Assembly (NCBI RefSeq): GCF_000227135.1
Contig: NC_018241.1
Location: forward strand, 501,897-565,896
Reading direction: 5' to 3'
Source of the DNA: Leishmania donovani
Taxonomy: Eukaryota > Euglenozoa > Kinetoplastea > Trypanosomatida > Trypanosomatidae
DNA length: 64,000 nucleotides
Shown here: positions 48,678 through 57,990 of the stretch, in pieces
Numbering within the stretch: position 1 is the stretch's first letter
Layout: each line of letters opens with the position of its first letter
Notes under the pieces: generated by a model
What the model was told of the DNA's origin: nothing
The model's database searches: none
The model's input: the letters and a program-made list of their open reading frames with translations, nothing else
Made by a program: the position numbers and the translations under genes

Positions 48678-49962
48678 GCTGGGTGCAAGGGAACGGAGCT
48701 GCGTTTCACAGCGAACACGCCTCCCGACGGGCTCTCTCTCTCTTGCATTGCTCAAGGCTTGCACGGGTGCTCACGCACGGAGCACGGCCAGCGGCAGATG
48801 TTTTCTTTTCGCCTTTTCGGAGTCCCCGGCACTGCCGGTGCGCGCGTCCGTGCGCACCTGCGTGCATTTCTTGACTCGTGCCTCCCATTGTTCTTTTTTC
48901 GTCTCACCTCCCTCCTTTCCTCTCGCTCGAGCCATGTTTTTCTCGGGAAGGTGGCGGTGGTGGTGATGGTGGGGGTGAGGGGGGGGGTCTCCTGACGGTA
49001 GGCAACGGCGTCTTCTGCGCTCGTGCTGCACCGCTGTGGCGCATCATCGTTAGAGAGAGAGGAATAAGATGTTTTGTTGTATGTTTGCCCTCTCTCTGTA
49101 TTTTCTTACGGGGCAATGGACGAGGGCTGTGCTGGCTTGCCTGTGTGTGCCTGCGTTGTATGTGCTTCCACCGTTTTGATATCTGGGAGAAGCGCAGCTC
49201 AGTACACGCCACACCTGCGCAGAAATTCAAGCTGCAAAAGAAGGTGCGGTGAGGGAATACACACGTTGTAGATGCTTTTCGAACAACAAAGCCAAAACCG
49301 AGCATGCAGGGAGCTGTGCGTGCTGCACTGCTGCGACCGCCGAGACTTGCGACGACGTGCGGGCGCGCGCAAGGAGAAGGGAGGGGGGAATGTGCAGAGA
49401 TTGCAGAAGAAGCGGGGGAGAGGTCAACGTCTTCTTGGCTGCGGCGCGTCTGTGCTCTCCCGCGCCCCTCCGCGCACCGCTTCTTCTCGTCCCTTGAGAC
49501 CCCAATTGTCTGTTCGCAAGCATCTCGCCTGCCTCTCCCTGCCGCACTATCTGCAACGCCCTCTGCCCAGCCGATCGGGTGTGCGCCTGTGTGGTTGTGT
49601 GTGTTGTATTTGTGTGCCGTGGCCGCCCCTCCCCACTCTGGAGGGTAGCGGTGGGGGCTCTTCCTCAGTTGAGTCGCTGCTGTGTAGGGCTGCCCTTCGT
49701 CGCGGCTGCTTGATGTTTACTTGCGATCGAACGCAGCACTTGACTCCCACGCACATGCGTTCTCCGTTCTCCACTGCCTTCCTCCCCTCCCTCTCCTTCT
49801 CCGCTTGTTGTGCGCACTCCGCGAATTCACCATTGCCGCCGGGCGGGCTGATGTCCTCGCCACGCCTTTGCCCGGTCATCGACCCCCCTCCCTCGCGTCT
49901 CGCAACGAAACACTGCCAACTCTCCCCTCTCCGGCTCTCCTCCCACAAGTCTTTTTACGGTC
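48678..49962. other. Intergenic region upstream of ubiquitin-S27a
   Basis: 1.28 kb with G-rich sequence at about 48945-48988 and C/T-rich sequence from about 49770 to 49945. A candidate splice-acceptor AG lies at 49948-49949, 13 nt before the start codon. No gene was recognised. Confidence 0.6.
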
Positions 49963-50559
49963 ATGCAAATCTTCATCAAGAACGCCGCCGGCCGCTCGGT
50001 GGCTGTGCGCGTGTCCGCCGAGGACACCGTCGCCTCCCTCAAGGCACAGGCCAACGTGACGCAGGGCAACCTCTTCTTCGCTGGCATGTGCCNNNNNNNN
50101 NNNNNNNNNNNNNNNNNNNNNNNNNNNNNNNNNNNNNNNNNNNNNNNNNNNNNNNNNNNNNNNNNNNNNNNNNNNNNNNNNNNNNNNNNNNTGGGGGCGA
50201 GGCACACCTTCTCCTCCGTGTGTTTGTGCCTCGCCGAGGAGGAGACGCTCGCCGCTTACGGTCTGTCCAAGGAGTCCACCGTCGACGTTGTCATCCCGGT
50301 GGAGGGCGGTAAGGGCAAGAAGAAGAAGAAGCGCATCTTCACGAAGCCGAAGAAGCCGACGCACCGCCACAAGCTGGAGAAGATGCGCGCGCTCAAGTAC
50401 TTCAAGGTGACAGAGAACGACGACGGCTCCTACAAGGTGGAGCGCACGCGCCAGGACTGCCCGCACCCCCAGTGTGGTGCCGGCGTGTACATGGCCCAGC
50501 ACAAGGACCGTCAGTACTGCGGCAAGTGCCACTTGACCTACAAGGCGGAGAGCAAGTAG
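49963..50559 (+). CDS. RPS27A: Ubiquitin-like / ribosomal protein S27a (eS31) fusion, interrupted by an assembly gap
   Basis: Starts at the ATG at 49963. The N-terminal ubiquitin-like part (MQIFIKNAAGRSVAVRV, LFFAGM, then CLAEEETLAAYGLSKESTVDVVIP) ends at VEGG and is clearly diverged from ubiquitin. The C-terminal part is S27a: KGKKKKKRIFTKPKK, HKLEKMRALKYFKV and a zinc finger with Cys in RQDCPHPQCGAG and QYCGKCHLTYK. S27a is a small-subunit ribosomal protein normally released from its ubiquitin moiety. A 99-N run plus 39 bases (50093-50230) sits inside the ubiquitin part. TGTGCC occurs at both edges, and 138 bases is a multiple of three. The interruption is therefore probably an assembly artefact, and the real protein would be about 152 residues. 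Confidence 0.92.
   Translation: MQIFIKNAAGRSVAVRVSAEDTVASLKAQANVTQGNLFFAGMCXXXXXXXXXXXXXXXXXXXXXXXXXXXXXXXXXXGARHTFSSVCLCLAEEETLAAYGLSKESTVDVVIPVEGGKGKKKKKRIFTKPKKPTHRHKLEKMRALKYFKVTENDDGSYKVERTRQDCPHPQCGAGVYMAQHKDRQYCGKCHLTYKAESK
50093..50191. other. Assembly gap inside the S27a fusion gene, 99 N
   Basis: Followed by 39 bases of non-homologous sequence (50192-50230) that includes a 10-base inverted repeat, ggcgaggcac and gtgcctcgcc; this looks like a chimeric or fold-back contig end. Confidence 0.95.
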
Positions 50560-51323
50560 AGCGTGCGAGCAACGACAAGAGAAGGACGAAGACAAGGAAA
50601 ACAGAAGGCAACGCGGCAAGACGGAGGACGGCCGCATACCACAATCAGATGAAAGGACGCACGCCTGCGTGAGCAGCGTGCTGCACCCTGTGTGTGTGTG
50701 TGTCGCCTCGTTGGTGCTGGTGTGTTGCGGTCTGTCCCATTCACCCCTGTCTGCGTCTATGTGTCTGCGTTAGCTCATTTCCCCCGTTTCTTTTCGTTTT
50801 TTTTTTTTTCATTTCGAAAAAAGAAAAGGCGAACATGAAAAGGTATTGACCGACGTTGCATCTCAGCCCCCGCTGCCCAAGAGCGATGGGTACGCCGTGT
50901 GCTGCTTCCCAGTTGGCGCGCAGGATGGGACGGCGGTCTCGGAGGCTGCGATGTGCGCCATGATAGCTGTAACGGCGTGTGCGTGAGTGGGCGTGCGTGC
51001 GGCTGCTTCTCTCTCTGCGCTGATGCACTTCCTCCTTGTGGTGGATTTTCATCCCCCCCCCTCCCCACCCCCGAGGCGTGCGTGTGCGGCGGTGCGCGGT
51101 GGCTCACGCACAACACCTTTTATTTTGTTTCCATCGTATGTTGCGTCGCTCGCTGCAGTTTGCGCTCTGCGCGTCTTCTCCTCCCTTCTTGCAGTCTTTT
51201 TGCCCCTTGCTTCCATACTCCATAGAAAAAAAAGGGCTCCCGCCTTGCACTCGGGGCGTGCCTGCGCTGCCCGCCTGCACCCATTTCTTTTCTGGCCACT
51301 GTGCGTTCTGCACCGCGTCACCC
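50560..51323. other. Intergenic region upstream of the NOXRED1-like gene
   Basis: 764 bases with (TG)n near 50691-50702, a T-run at about 50798-50809, a C-run at about 51053-51061 and pyrimidine tracts with candidate acceptor AGs at 51193-51194 and 51224-51225. Those sites support the start chosen at 51324. No gene was recognised. Confidence 0.6.
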
Positions 51324-53060
51324 ATGTACACAGACTGCGCACTGCTGCTCAACACGGTGCTCAGTGAAAGTGGCTGTACGGACGCGTCGTTGCAGGACAC
51401 AGCCGAGACGGTTCCTCTTGTCTACCGCACACTAGCAGAGCACAGCTACTGCCTCCTGTACGTTGTCTCCGTTGCCAAGGCCCTCCTGCACGAGGACGAC
51501 GCGGCGTTCGCCCATCTGGCACGTGCGCAGGCGCAGCGACAGAAGACAGCTGCAGAGACCTTGTCGACACCGGCGCCGCCTGTGCCGTTTGCTTTCCCTT
51601 CTCCTATCCCACCCCTTGCGCCATCCGACAGCCTCGACATGCACCTCACCATCATCGGCGGGGGTACGTGCTGTGAACTGATGCTGCGGCTGATATGTGG
51701 CCATGGCTGTGCTGGCGGCGGCCGTGGCGCTGGGATCTTTTGCGGCACGACTACTCGAGACCCGCTCGTGCATCCATCGCACATCACCGTCATCACACGG
51801 CAACCAGAGCGACTGGCGCGCTACGCGGATCTGGGGGTGCATTGCCTTGCCCGTCATCACGGTCGACAGGCAGTGGAGCGCAGCGACGTGGTGGTGCTGA
51901 CCTGCCCTCCAGCGCAACTACAGGAGGTGGCGCGAGATCTCTTTACCTCCGCGTCGATGGAGACTGCCACGAGCGCGGGGCCCTCTCAAAACAAGGTCGC
52001 AGCGACCGCGTCGTCGCCATCGCTGCCGTCGTCAGGTGCTGCGACGCCCTTGCTGCGGTCGAATGCGGTGTTGCTGTTCTGCATGGCCGGCGTTCCGGTG
52101 CGCAAGGTGGCACAGGCGTTTCAGCACTCCTCGCTCGATCTGATCTTTACGCCGTCACTCCACACTCTCAGCACGCACTTCCCGTGCGCCGCACCGTCGA
52201 ATGATGGCGACGAGCCGTCTACCACCGCCTGTTGCTCTGTGTATTCACCAACGAAGGGGCCGCCTCTGCCGGCGCAAATACCGAAGACCTCGCAGGAGTG
52301 CGACAAGTCCCTTGAAGAGCATTCCATTGAAGAGGCAGGGCAGTGCTTTACGGCCGCCATGGCCGCGTACCGCAGTGCTCGACTTTTCGAGATGCACTCC
52401 TCAACATCGTTTCTGCGTCCTGCAGTGCTGCAGCAAGCCGCAAAGAGCGCTGCTACTGGGGCGGCAGCGGCGCGCGAGGCCACCTGCTCGCGGGTACCGC
52501 CGCTGCCTGGCGGCACGTCCTATCCGGCTGCCGCCGCGCCACCCCGACTCACCGACTTCACCGCTGGACGACACCCTTCCACGTGTCCCACCCTGGCAGA
52601 ATACCTGGATCTCTGGCGCGTGGTGAAGGCGTACGTGAAGGCGACCTTTGCAGAGGAGGCGCTGAAGCTTGCTCGTGCGCGCGGCAGCGCTGGTGGTGGC
52701 TCCCGGCGACGTCGCGGAAACGTGGGGACAGGTGACAGCTACGGCGGTCTTGTGAGTGTTGTGCTGCCAGACACGACATCGAAGCGCCACTGCAAGTCAG
52801 AACCTGGTGAAGTCGAGGCTGAGCTGTTGCCAGCCCTGATACTCCTACCAGCTGCGCAGACGAAGGTATTATGGGACGCGTGGTGGGGCAACAGCGGGCG
52901 CGGCGGCCTTCTAAGCAGGAGCGACGCCGCGCCTCCACTGCCGCCTTCCGTGACAGACGTGACAGGTATGTGGTTGTGTCGCGTCTACACGAGCGCGGCT
53001 TCCCTCAAGGCCAGCCTTGACGACCAGTTCCGTCACCTTCTCGGTGCTTGCACGCGGTGA
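51324..53060 (+). CDS. NOXRED1 / pyrroline-5-carboxylate reductase-like oxidoreductase
   Basis: 578 residues from the ATG at 51324. An upstream in-frame ATG at 51138 precedes likely splice-acceptor AGs and is less likely. Residues about 106-240 form a Rossmann NADP-binding domain: LTIIGGGTCCELMLRLI (glycine-rich loop), ITVITRQPERLARYADLGVHC, then ERSDVVVLTCPPAQLQEVARDL and AVLLFCMAGVPVRKV. This matches the P5C reductase/F420-dependent fold, and the N-terminal helical extension resembles animal NOXRED1 (NADP-dependent oxidoreductase domain protein 1), whose substrate is not established. The glycine-rich loop is followed by a Gly-rich insertion (GHGCAGGGRGAG). Long Ser/Ala/Pro-rich insertions follow, and the C-terminal dimerisation helices of true P5CR are not obvious. 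Proline synthesis should not be assumed. Confidence 0.7.
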   Translation: MYTDCALLLNTVLSESGCTDASLQDTAETVPLVYRTLAEHSYCLLYVVSVAKALLHEDDAAFAHLARAQAQRQKTAAETLSTPAPPVPFAFPSPIPPLAPSDSLDMHLTIIGGGTCCELMLRLICGHGCAGGGRGAGIFCGTTTRDPLVHPSHITVITRQPERLARYADLGVHCLARHHGRQAVERSDVVVLTCPPAQLQEVARDLFTSASMETATSAGPSQNKVAATASSPSLPSSGAATPLLRSNAVLLFCMAGVPVRKVAQAFQHSSLDLIFTPSLHTLSTHFPCAAPSNDGDEPSTTACCSVYSPTKGPPLPAQIPKTSQECDKSLEEHSIEEAGQCFTAAMAAYRSARLFEMHSSTSFLRPAVLQQAAKSAATGAAAAREATCSRVPPLPGGTSYPAAAAPPRLTDFTAGRHPSTCPTLAEYLDLWRVVKAYVKATFAEEALKLARARGSAGGGSRRRRGNVGTGDSYGGLVSVVLPDTTSKRHCKSEPGEVEAELLPALILLPAAQTKVLWDAWWGNSGRGGLLSRSDAAPPLPPSVTDVTGMWLCRVYTSAASLKASLDDQFRHLLGACTR

Positions 53061-53983
53061 TGCCGCCGCCCTGATGAGGCGGCCTGCATGATCGGCGGTT
53101 TGACGTATCGTGGCATGATCGTGCCACACCACCGAATGGCCTTGCTGCTGCGGGGAAAGCGTTGTGTGCGCCCGAAGGCGGATGCCCCGCAGCCTTCACC
53201 GCCTCCATATCGCTCTCCGACTCTTCCTCCGCCCTCTGCCATTTTCTTTGACGAGCTCCTCGGCGTTTTGTTTCGTTATGCTTCCTCATGTTTGATGTAC
53301 ACAACCTGTGGCGCACTCACGCTTGCACGGCGCCGCTTCCTTCTTCTTGTCTTCATGTTCGCGCTCGTGGCCCTCCTCGCCGTTTTCGTTGCCCTCATCT
53401 CGCTGTGAGCCGTCCGGAGTGGCGGTGTCTGAGAGAGGCACACATCGTCATGTCTGGCGGTTGTGGCCCGCCGATGATCGCCGCTGTGACTTGCCCTCTC
53501 TTTCCCGCACTCCTCTCGAGCGGCGTTGAGGACAAACTCAATGCATTTGATTTTTCACTCATGACGCGTGCTCACATGTTCCTGTGCACTGGGCTTCCCG
53601 CTTCCGGTCGTCCTCCTCGACGCTCCGGGCGGGGGGGGGGAGCACAGCCCCAGTGTTTTGGCGTTCACCTTGCCAGTAGCGTTTCGGCGCGCATGCGGCA
53701 CCCTACTGTCCCTAGGCGCACGCGTCTGCCGCTTATCGCACCCTCTTCCCCCACCACCACCACCTAATGCTCTGACGACCACTCAAAAAAATGCCCCCCT
53801 CTCCCCTCCCTCACGCAAGCACGCACCGGGAGAGACGCGCGGACGCAGACACCCACAGAGACACAAGCCGACCCCCCTCAGATCCGCCCTGGTTTGCGCT
53901 TTATTTGTGCCTCTCTCTCCGACGCCTCCTCCCTCCAGGCCCTCTGAATTTTCCTTTCGCGTTTGCAGGGTTTGGCCGTCGTC
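53061..53983. other. Intergenic region upstream of the 53984 gene
   Basis: 923 bases, C/T-rich, with a G-run at about 53631-53639 and an A-run near 53785-53791. No gene was recognised. Confidence 0.65.
53905..53968 (+). promoter_or_regulatory. Candidate trans-splicing signal for the 53984 gene
   Basis: Long pyrimidine-rich tract ending in TTTGCAG; the AG at 53967-53968 would leave a 15-nt 5' UTR. It lies inside the non-ATG upstream part of the open frame, supporting the ATG at 53984 as the start. Confidence 0.45.
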
Positions 53984-56389
53984 ATGTCCTCGCTGATTCG
54001 ATGCACCGATGACCTCCTCCATCAGAAGGCCGTGCAGTCGTCGCACTACGAGCGGTTGGAGCGTCAGCTGTTGGACGGAGAGCGGTGCCGCCGTGCTGCC
54101 GTCTTGGCACTGCGGCAGCGAGTTGCAGATGTGAAGCGGCGCGGCAAGGACGTCGTCGACCTCCGCCGCGAAAACCACCAACTGGCGGATCAACTCGCTC
54201 AGCACGCGCTTCAGCTTGCCGCGCTGCAGTGCCGCAACGCCGAGTCGAAGAAGAGAGAGAGCGCTGCGGTGGAGCAACTGCAGGATGGCATACGAAGCTT
54301 TTCGGGCCATCCAGCACGCATCGCCCTTCTTGTGCAGGCCCTGCAGGCTCAGAAGCAGCTGCACTGCGCTGGCAGGCGCTTCTCGAACGAACTCCAGATG
54401 CTCTGGGGTTTACTGTGCGTGCGGAGGCGAGCGCTGGTTTTTGTGGCGCATTCGACACGGGTGCTCAGCGTGCACGCCGCCTTGCATGTACGGCTGACGA
54501 GTGCGCTGCGCGACCGCGTGACGCGGTGCTCGGAGATGCGTGAGGCGGCTGGCCGCCGCACCGAAATCGCAACAGCTGCGCGTGTGGACCGCGTGATTTC
54601 AGATCAGCAGGCGGCGGAGCGACTGCTTCTCAGTGTAAACGCTGAAGCGGGTCTTCTGAGCGTGTACGCTGAGGCTCTGGATGGCGCTTGCGGAGCAGCC
54701 GAGGAGGAGGTTGCCGCGCTTTCAGCCGCGATCGACAAGTGTGATGAGCGGCTGTCGGCGATTCGTAGGACGCTGCAAGAGAAGGAAGCGGCGGTGGCCG
54801 AGGCAAAACGCTCTTTGACGGCACAGCAGACAGCGCACGCCGAGGCGTCGACTCTACACGAGATGCAAGTGGTGCGGGCTGCAGAAGAGCTCTCCGCTGC
54901 GGCGGCCGACGAGGAAGCAGCCAACTCACACGCAGAGGAGCTGCAGCGCTCGGTGCAGGTCGCTGAGCAGGACACTGAGCTTCTTGCGCGCCGAGTGTAC
55001 GCCTTGGCATTTCTCCTCCTTCTCTGCGAGCAGGAACAGCTGCGGCTGTCACGGCAGTGCGCTGAGCAGGCGGAGGAGAAGGCGAAGACTGAGCTGGAGC
55101 TCGCGCAACTGCGCAGATGGCATGAAGAGCGGCTGGAGCGGCTGCGTGCCTCGCGAGCAGCGGCGGCGAACCGTGCCGCACGAGATGCGCTGTTATCAAA
55201 GGAAGCGCACGACCGCAAAGCCACGCTGGATCTCGAGAGGGATGAGTGGAGACTACTGTACGCGCAGTTGGTGCGCGACGCCTGCCGTGCAAGGGCTGAG
55301 GCCTCGGCCGCTGCGGCCGCCGCGCAAGTCGCCAAAAGGGCGCGACGTGCGCCGGTGGCGGGCGGGAGAGAGGCAGTGGAGCGAGTGCTAAGTGCGCGTC
55401 CTCCGCGACGCAAGCGAGCGCGTGCGGAGGGGAAGTCACACGTCACCGCAACGGCCGCGTCGCGTCGACAACGGTCTGCGCTGGAGGCGGTGGACGCGTT
55501 GAATCTGGCATCGTCACAGCACAGCAGCATCGGCTACCTCACGACCACGCCCGCGTGTGAGGAGGCTGCAGCGGCAGAGTTGACGTCACAGCAACACAGA
55601 AGCGGTGCTGCACACGTGATGGCTAACATGCACGCAACACCACTGCCCCCATCCACGGCCTCGTCTACCCTGCGCCTATCGTATCGGCTTACTTCCGTGA
55701 AGCCTGCTGCAGTGGCGAAGAAACCGATACGAGCGCCGCCAGCGGTTCCAGAGTCTCTGAACCCGGTGCCTGATAAGAAGCGAAAGGCTGATGCAAGAGT
55801 CACAGCTGCCGCTGGTGATGTGCAGCACACTCCAACAACGGCAGCGGCGCACGCATCGGCCATTTCGCCTTTCACTTCCGCAGTAGGGGAAGAGTCCTCG
55901 GACTCGAGCTTCTCCTTGGTGAGGAACCGAAAGAGTGCTGCCGCCGAGGCCGACACCGGGAGCGACATCTCCGACGTCCGACTGTACTCTCCATCGCCCT
56001 CCCCGCGATGCCCGCCCGGCAGACACGCAGCTGCTGGTCCACCTACGGCCGCCGCGCACCCTCTTCCCAGGCCTGTTCGCCGACAGGGATGTGGCGAGGC
56101 TGCCTTGGCAACCGCCCATCGCGTTTCCGGCAGCGCTTTGGCTTCTGCGCTGGCCGCCTGCACACCGCGCAGCACCGCCATCGGCGGCAGTGGCGACCGC
56201 ACATCTGCCCACTCTTCTTCTTTTCCGTCCCATTTCACGGGGAACTTCGCGGCGCTACCGGGCGTGCGCGGCGGGACGCGGCTGCCCCACAAGTCGAAGG
56301 CGGTGCGGCTGCCACGGCGCCGTGCGCCCCTTCTGGCGGCAGCTGCCGCGGACCTCGGTGAGGACCTCTTCGCTGACATGTTCTTATGA
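53984..56389 (+). CDS. Long coiled-coil protein, family unknown
   Basis: 801 residues from the ATG at 53984. Residues 1 to about 440 are nearly continuous coiled coil rich in Ala, Glu, Arg, Leu and Gln (for example LRQRVADVKRRGKDVVDLRRE and LEKEAAVAEAKRSL-type heptads). One less helical segment (about 135-185) includes WGLLCVRRRALVFVAHSTRV. From about 440 on it is disordered: basic clusters PPRRKRARAEGK (about 480) and KKRKADARV (about 600) resemble nuclear localisation signals, followed by Ser/Pro-rich sequence with SDSSFSLV and DISDVRLYSPSPSP, and a conserved-looking acidic C-terminus (DLGEDLFADMFL). I do not recognise a family. Nuclear structural or chromosome-associated roles are possible; that is inference from composition. 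Confidence 0.75.
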   Translation: MSSLIRCTDDLLHQKAVQSSHYERLERQLLDGERCRRAAVLALRQRVADVKRRGKDVVDLRRENHQLADQLAQHALQLAALQCRNAESKKRESAAVEQLQDGIRSFSGHPARIALLVQALQAQKQLHCAGRRFSNELQMLWGLLCVRRRALVFVAHSTRVLSVHAALHVRLTSALRDRVTRCSEMREAAGRRTEIATAARVDRVISDQQAAERLLLSVNAEAGLLSVYAEALDGACGAAEEEVAALSAAIDKCDERLSAIRRTLQEKEAAVAEAKRSLTAQQTAHAEASTLHEMQVVRAAEELSAAAADEEAANSHAEELQRSVQVAEQDTELLARRVYALAFLLLLCEQEQLRLSRQCAEQAEEKAKTELELAQLRRWHEERLERLRASRAAAANRAARDALLSKEAHDRKATLDLERDEWRLLYAQLVRDACRARAEASAAAAAAQVAKRARRAPVAGGREAVERVLSARPPRRKRARAEGKSHVTATAASRRQRSALEAVDALNLASSQHSSIGYLTTTPACEEAAAAELTSQQHRSGAAHVMANMHATPLPPSTASSTLRLSYRLTSVKPAAVAKKPIRAPPAVPESLNPVPDKKRKADARVTAAAGDVQHTPTTAAAHASAISPFTSAVGEESSDSSFSLVRNRKSAAAEADTGSDISDVRLYSPSPSPRCPPGRHAAAGPPTAAAHPLPRPVRRQGCGEAALATAHRVSGSALASALAACTPRSTAIGGSGDRTSAHSSSFPSHFTGNFAALPGVRGGTRLPHKSKAVRLPRRRAPLLAAAAADLGEDLFADMFL

Positions 56390-57990
56390 ACCCCTTCTCT
56401 TCGTCCCACAGCCCACACGTGCCGTGAAGTGGTGGCGTGCGTGCGGGCTGTGGGGCGGTTTCTGTAGGCCAGTGCTGTTCCCATCCGCACGCTCGATAGT
56501 GTAGTGGGTCTCTGTCACCGCTGCCACGTGCTCTCCCTCCTTATTAAGTTTTCACCCTGCTGCTATCTGCTATACACGCCTCCCTAACTCCTCGTTGTTT
56601 TACAAATCCCTTCGCCTCTCGTGCGTGCTGTTCTGGACGTCATTGGTGCCTGCTTGCGTGCGTGTGTGCGTGTGCGCACTCTCTAGCGAAGGTACGTGTG
56701 CCTGCCGTGCCTTGAATCTTGACCGTACAGATACGCGCACATGCGCACGCACGCACTGCAGTACCGGGTTCTCGATCCACTTTCACTCTCTGTTTTCCGT
56801 GCTCGCCTCTTGCATCACGCGATGGCCAAGCACTAGCGAAATCCCACGCGGTGCAACTTCCAGAGGCTACGCGATTCTGCTCGCCTTGCTGAGCGAGGCG
56901 CTTGCGTGGCGGACAATGGAGGCTGTGATTTACCGTCTCGCTGCGCCCACCATTGCTCGCCTGAAAACGGGGGCGCGGTGTTTGGCCGTTCCCGGTCCTC
57001 TTCCCCTGGCCCAACGCACAGCGCCGACGGCGTCTGCAGCGAGAGCCCGCGTGGCCAGACACGCCTCTCCGTCCCTCAGAGCGGCTCCTCCCCTTCCCTC
57101 CCCCCTTCAGGCGTATGCCCGGCATCCTCCCCCACTTAGTCTCTCGCTCCCTGCCCGCTCTCTCTCTCTCTTCTGCGCCTTCGCCTGCTCATGCGCCACG
57201 TACGCGTGCGGCGCTTCGCCTCGTCATGGTTCGCCACGGCGACAACGAAACAAAACGACCCCTCTTCGAAAAAAAATGTCAAACGACATTCGCACGACGA
57301 CGACGACCACCACCATCGCCGCTGCATCAACAGTATAGCAGAAGCTTGTTTCCGGGAGCGATCACAGCTTCCCCCCTCCCCATTTGTTCTTTCTCGATAC
57401 ATACATACGTGGGCACTCGCCGACGCAGACGCATACGTTTAACTTCACGGGCAGGGTGGGGCGTGCGTCTCACCACTCACGCAGCCCTCCGTTTCGTGGT
57501 GTTAGCGTGTTAACGTTGTGCCGATTCGCTCGCGAAGAGGCTGCGACTGACATCGTCAGCCGGGTGTACGCCGTCGCACGTACACGCTCACGTTGTTGTG
57601 TGTGTGTGTGTGCTGTGCGTGTTGTGTTTGGGGTCAGCTCTAATCACAGTGTCGCACGCTTTTTTTTCTTGCACATTTTGGCACATTTTCGATATTCCGT
57701 TGAACGCGTATATATATATATATACGCGTGTGTACACGTGAACCTGCTCTTCTTCCCTTTATTTTCATTGTTTGCTTATTTCTCTCATTTCGGCTTTTGC
57801 CCTGTCGTGCGGCACGGCAAGTTCTCGGTCATTTGTTGGCGCGTGCCTCGTTTTGTTTTCGTGTGCCCCCTCTCGTGCGTGCTGGTGTTGATAGTGCTGC
57901 GTTCCCGGCTCACTCGGCGCTGGTTCTTTCCCTCGCGCGTCGTTGCCGCCTCCTTCCATTCATCGCTCGTGACACACACGTTTGCCCACC
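56390..57990. other. Intergenic region upstream of the kinase gene
   Basis: 1.6 kb. C/T-rich near 57080-57175, (GT)n at about 57597-57610, T-run at about 57660-57667, a 26-bp perfect palindrome at 57704-57729 and T-rich DNA before the start codon. No gene was recognised. Confidence 0.65.
57704..57729. repeat. 26-bp perfect palindrome with (TA)n core
   Basis: ACGCG at one end and CGCGT at the other enclose alternating TA, making the whole 26-mer self-complementary. Confidence 0.9.

Noticed and set aside
50093..50230. The gap region in S27a as an intron
   Set aside because: Cis-introns are extremely rare in trypanosomatids, the downstream edge does not fit a GT-AG pattern with confidence, and matching edge sequences plus N indicate an assembly fault.
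51036..51323. N-terminal extension of the NOXRED1-like protein, including an ATG at 51138
   Set aside because: Polypyrimidine tracts with AGs at 51193 and 51224 suggest that the mRNA begins after 51138.
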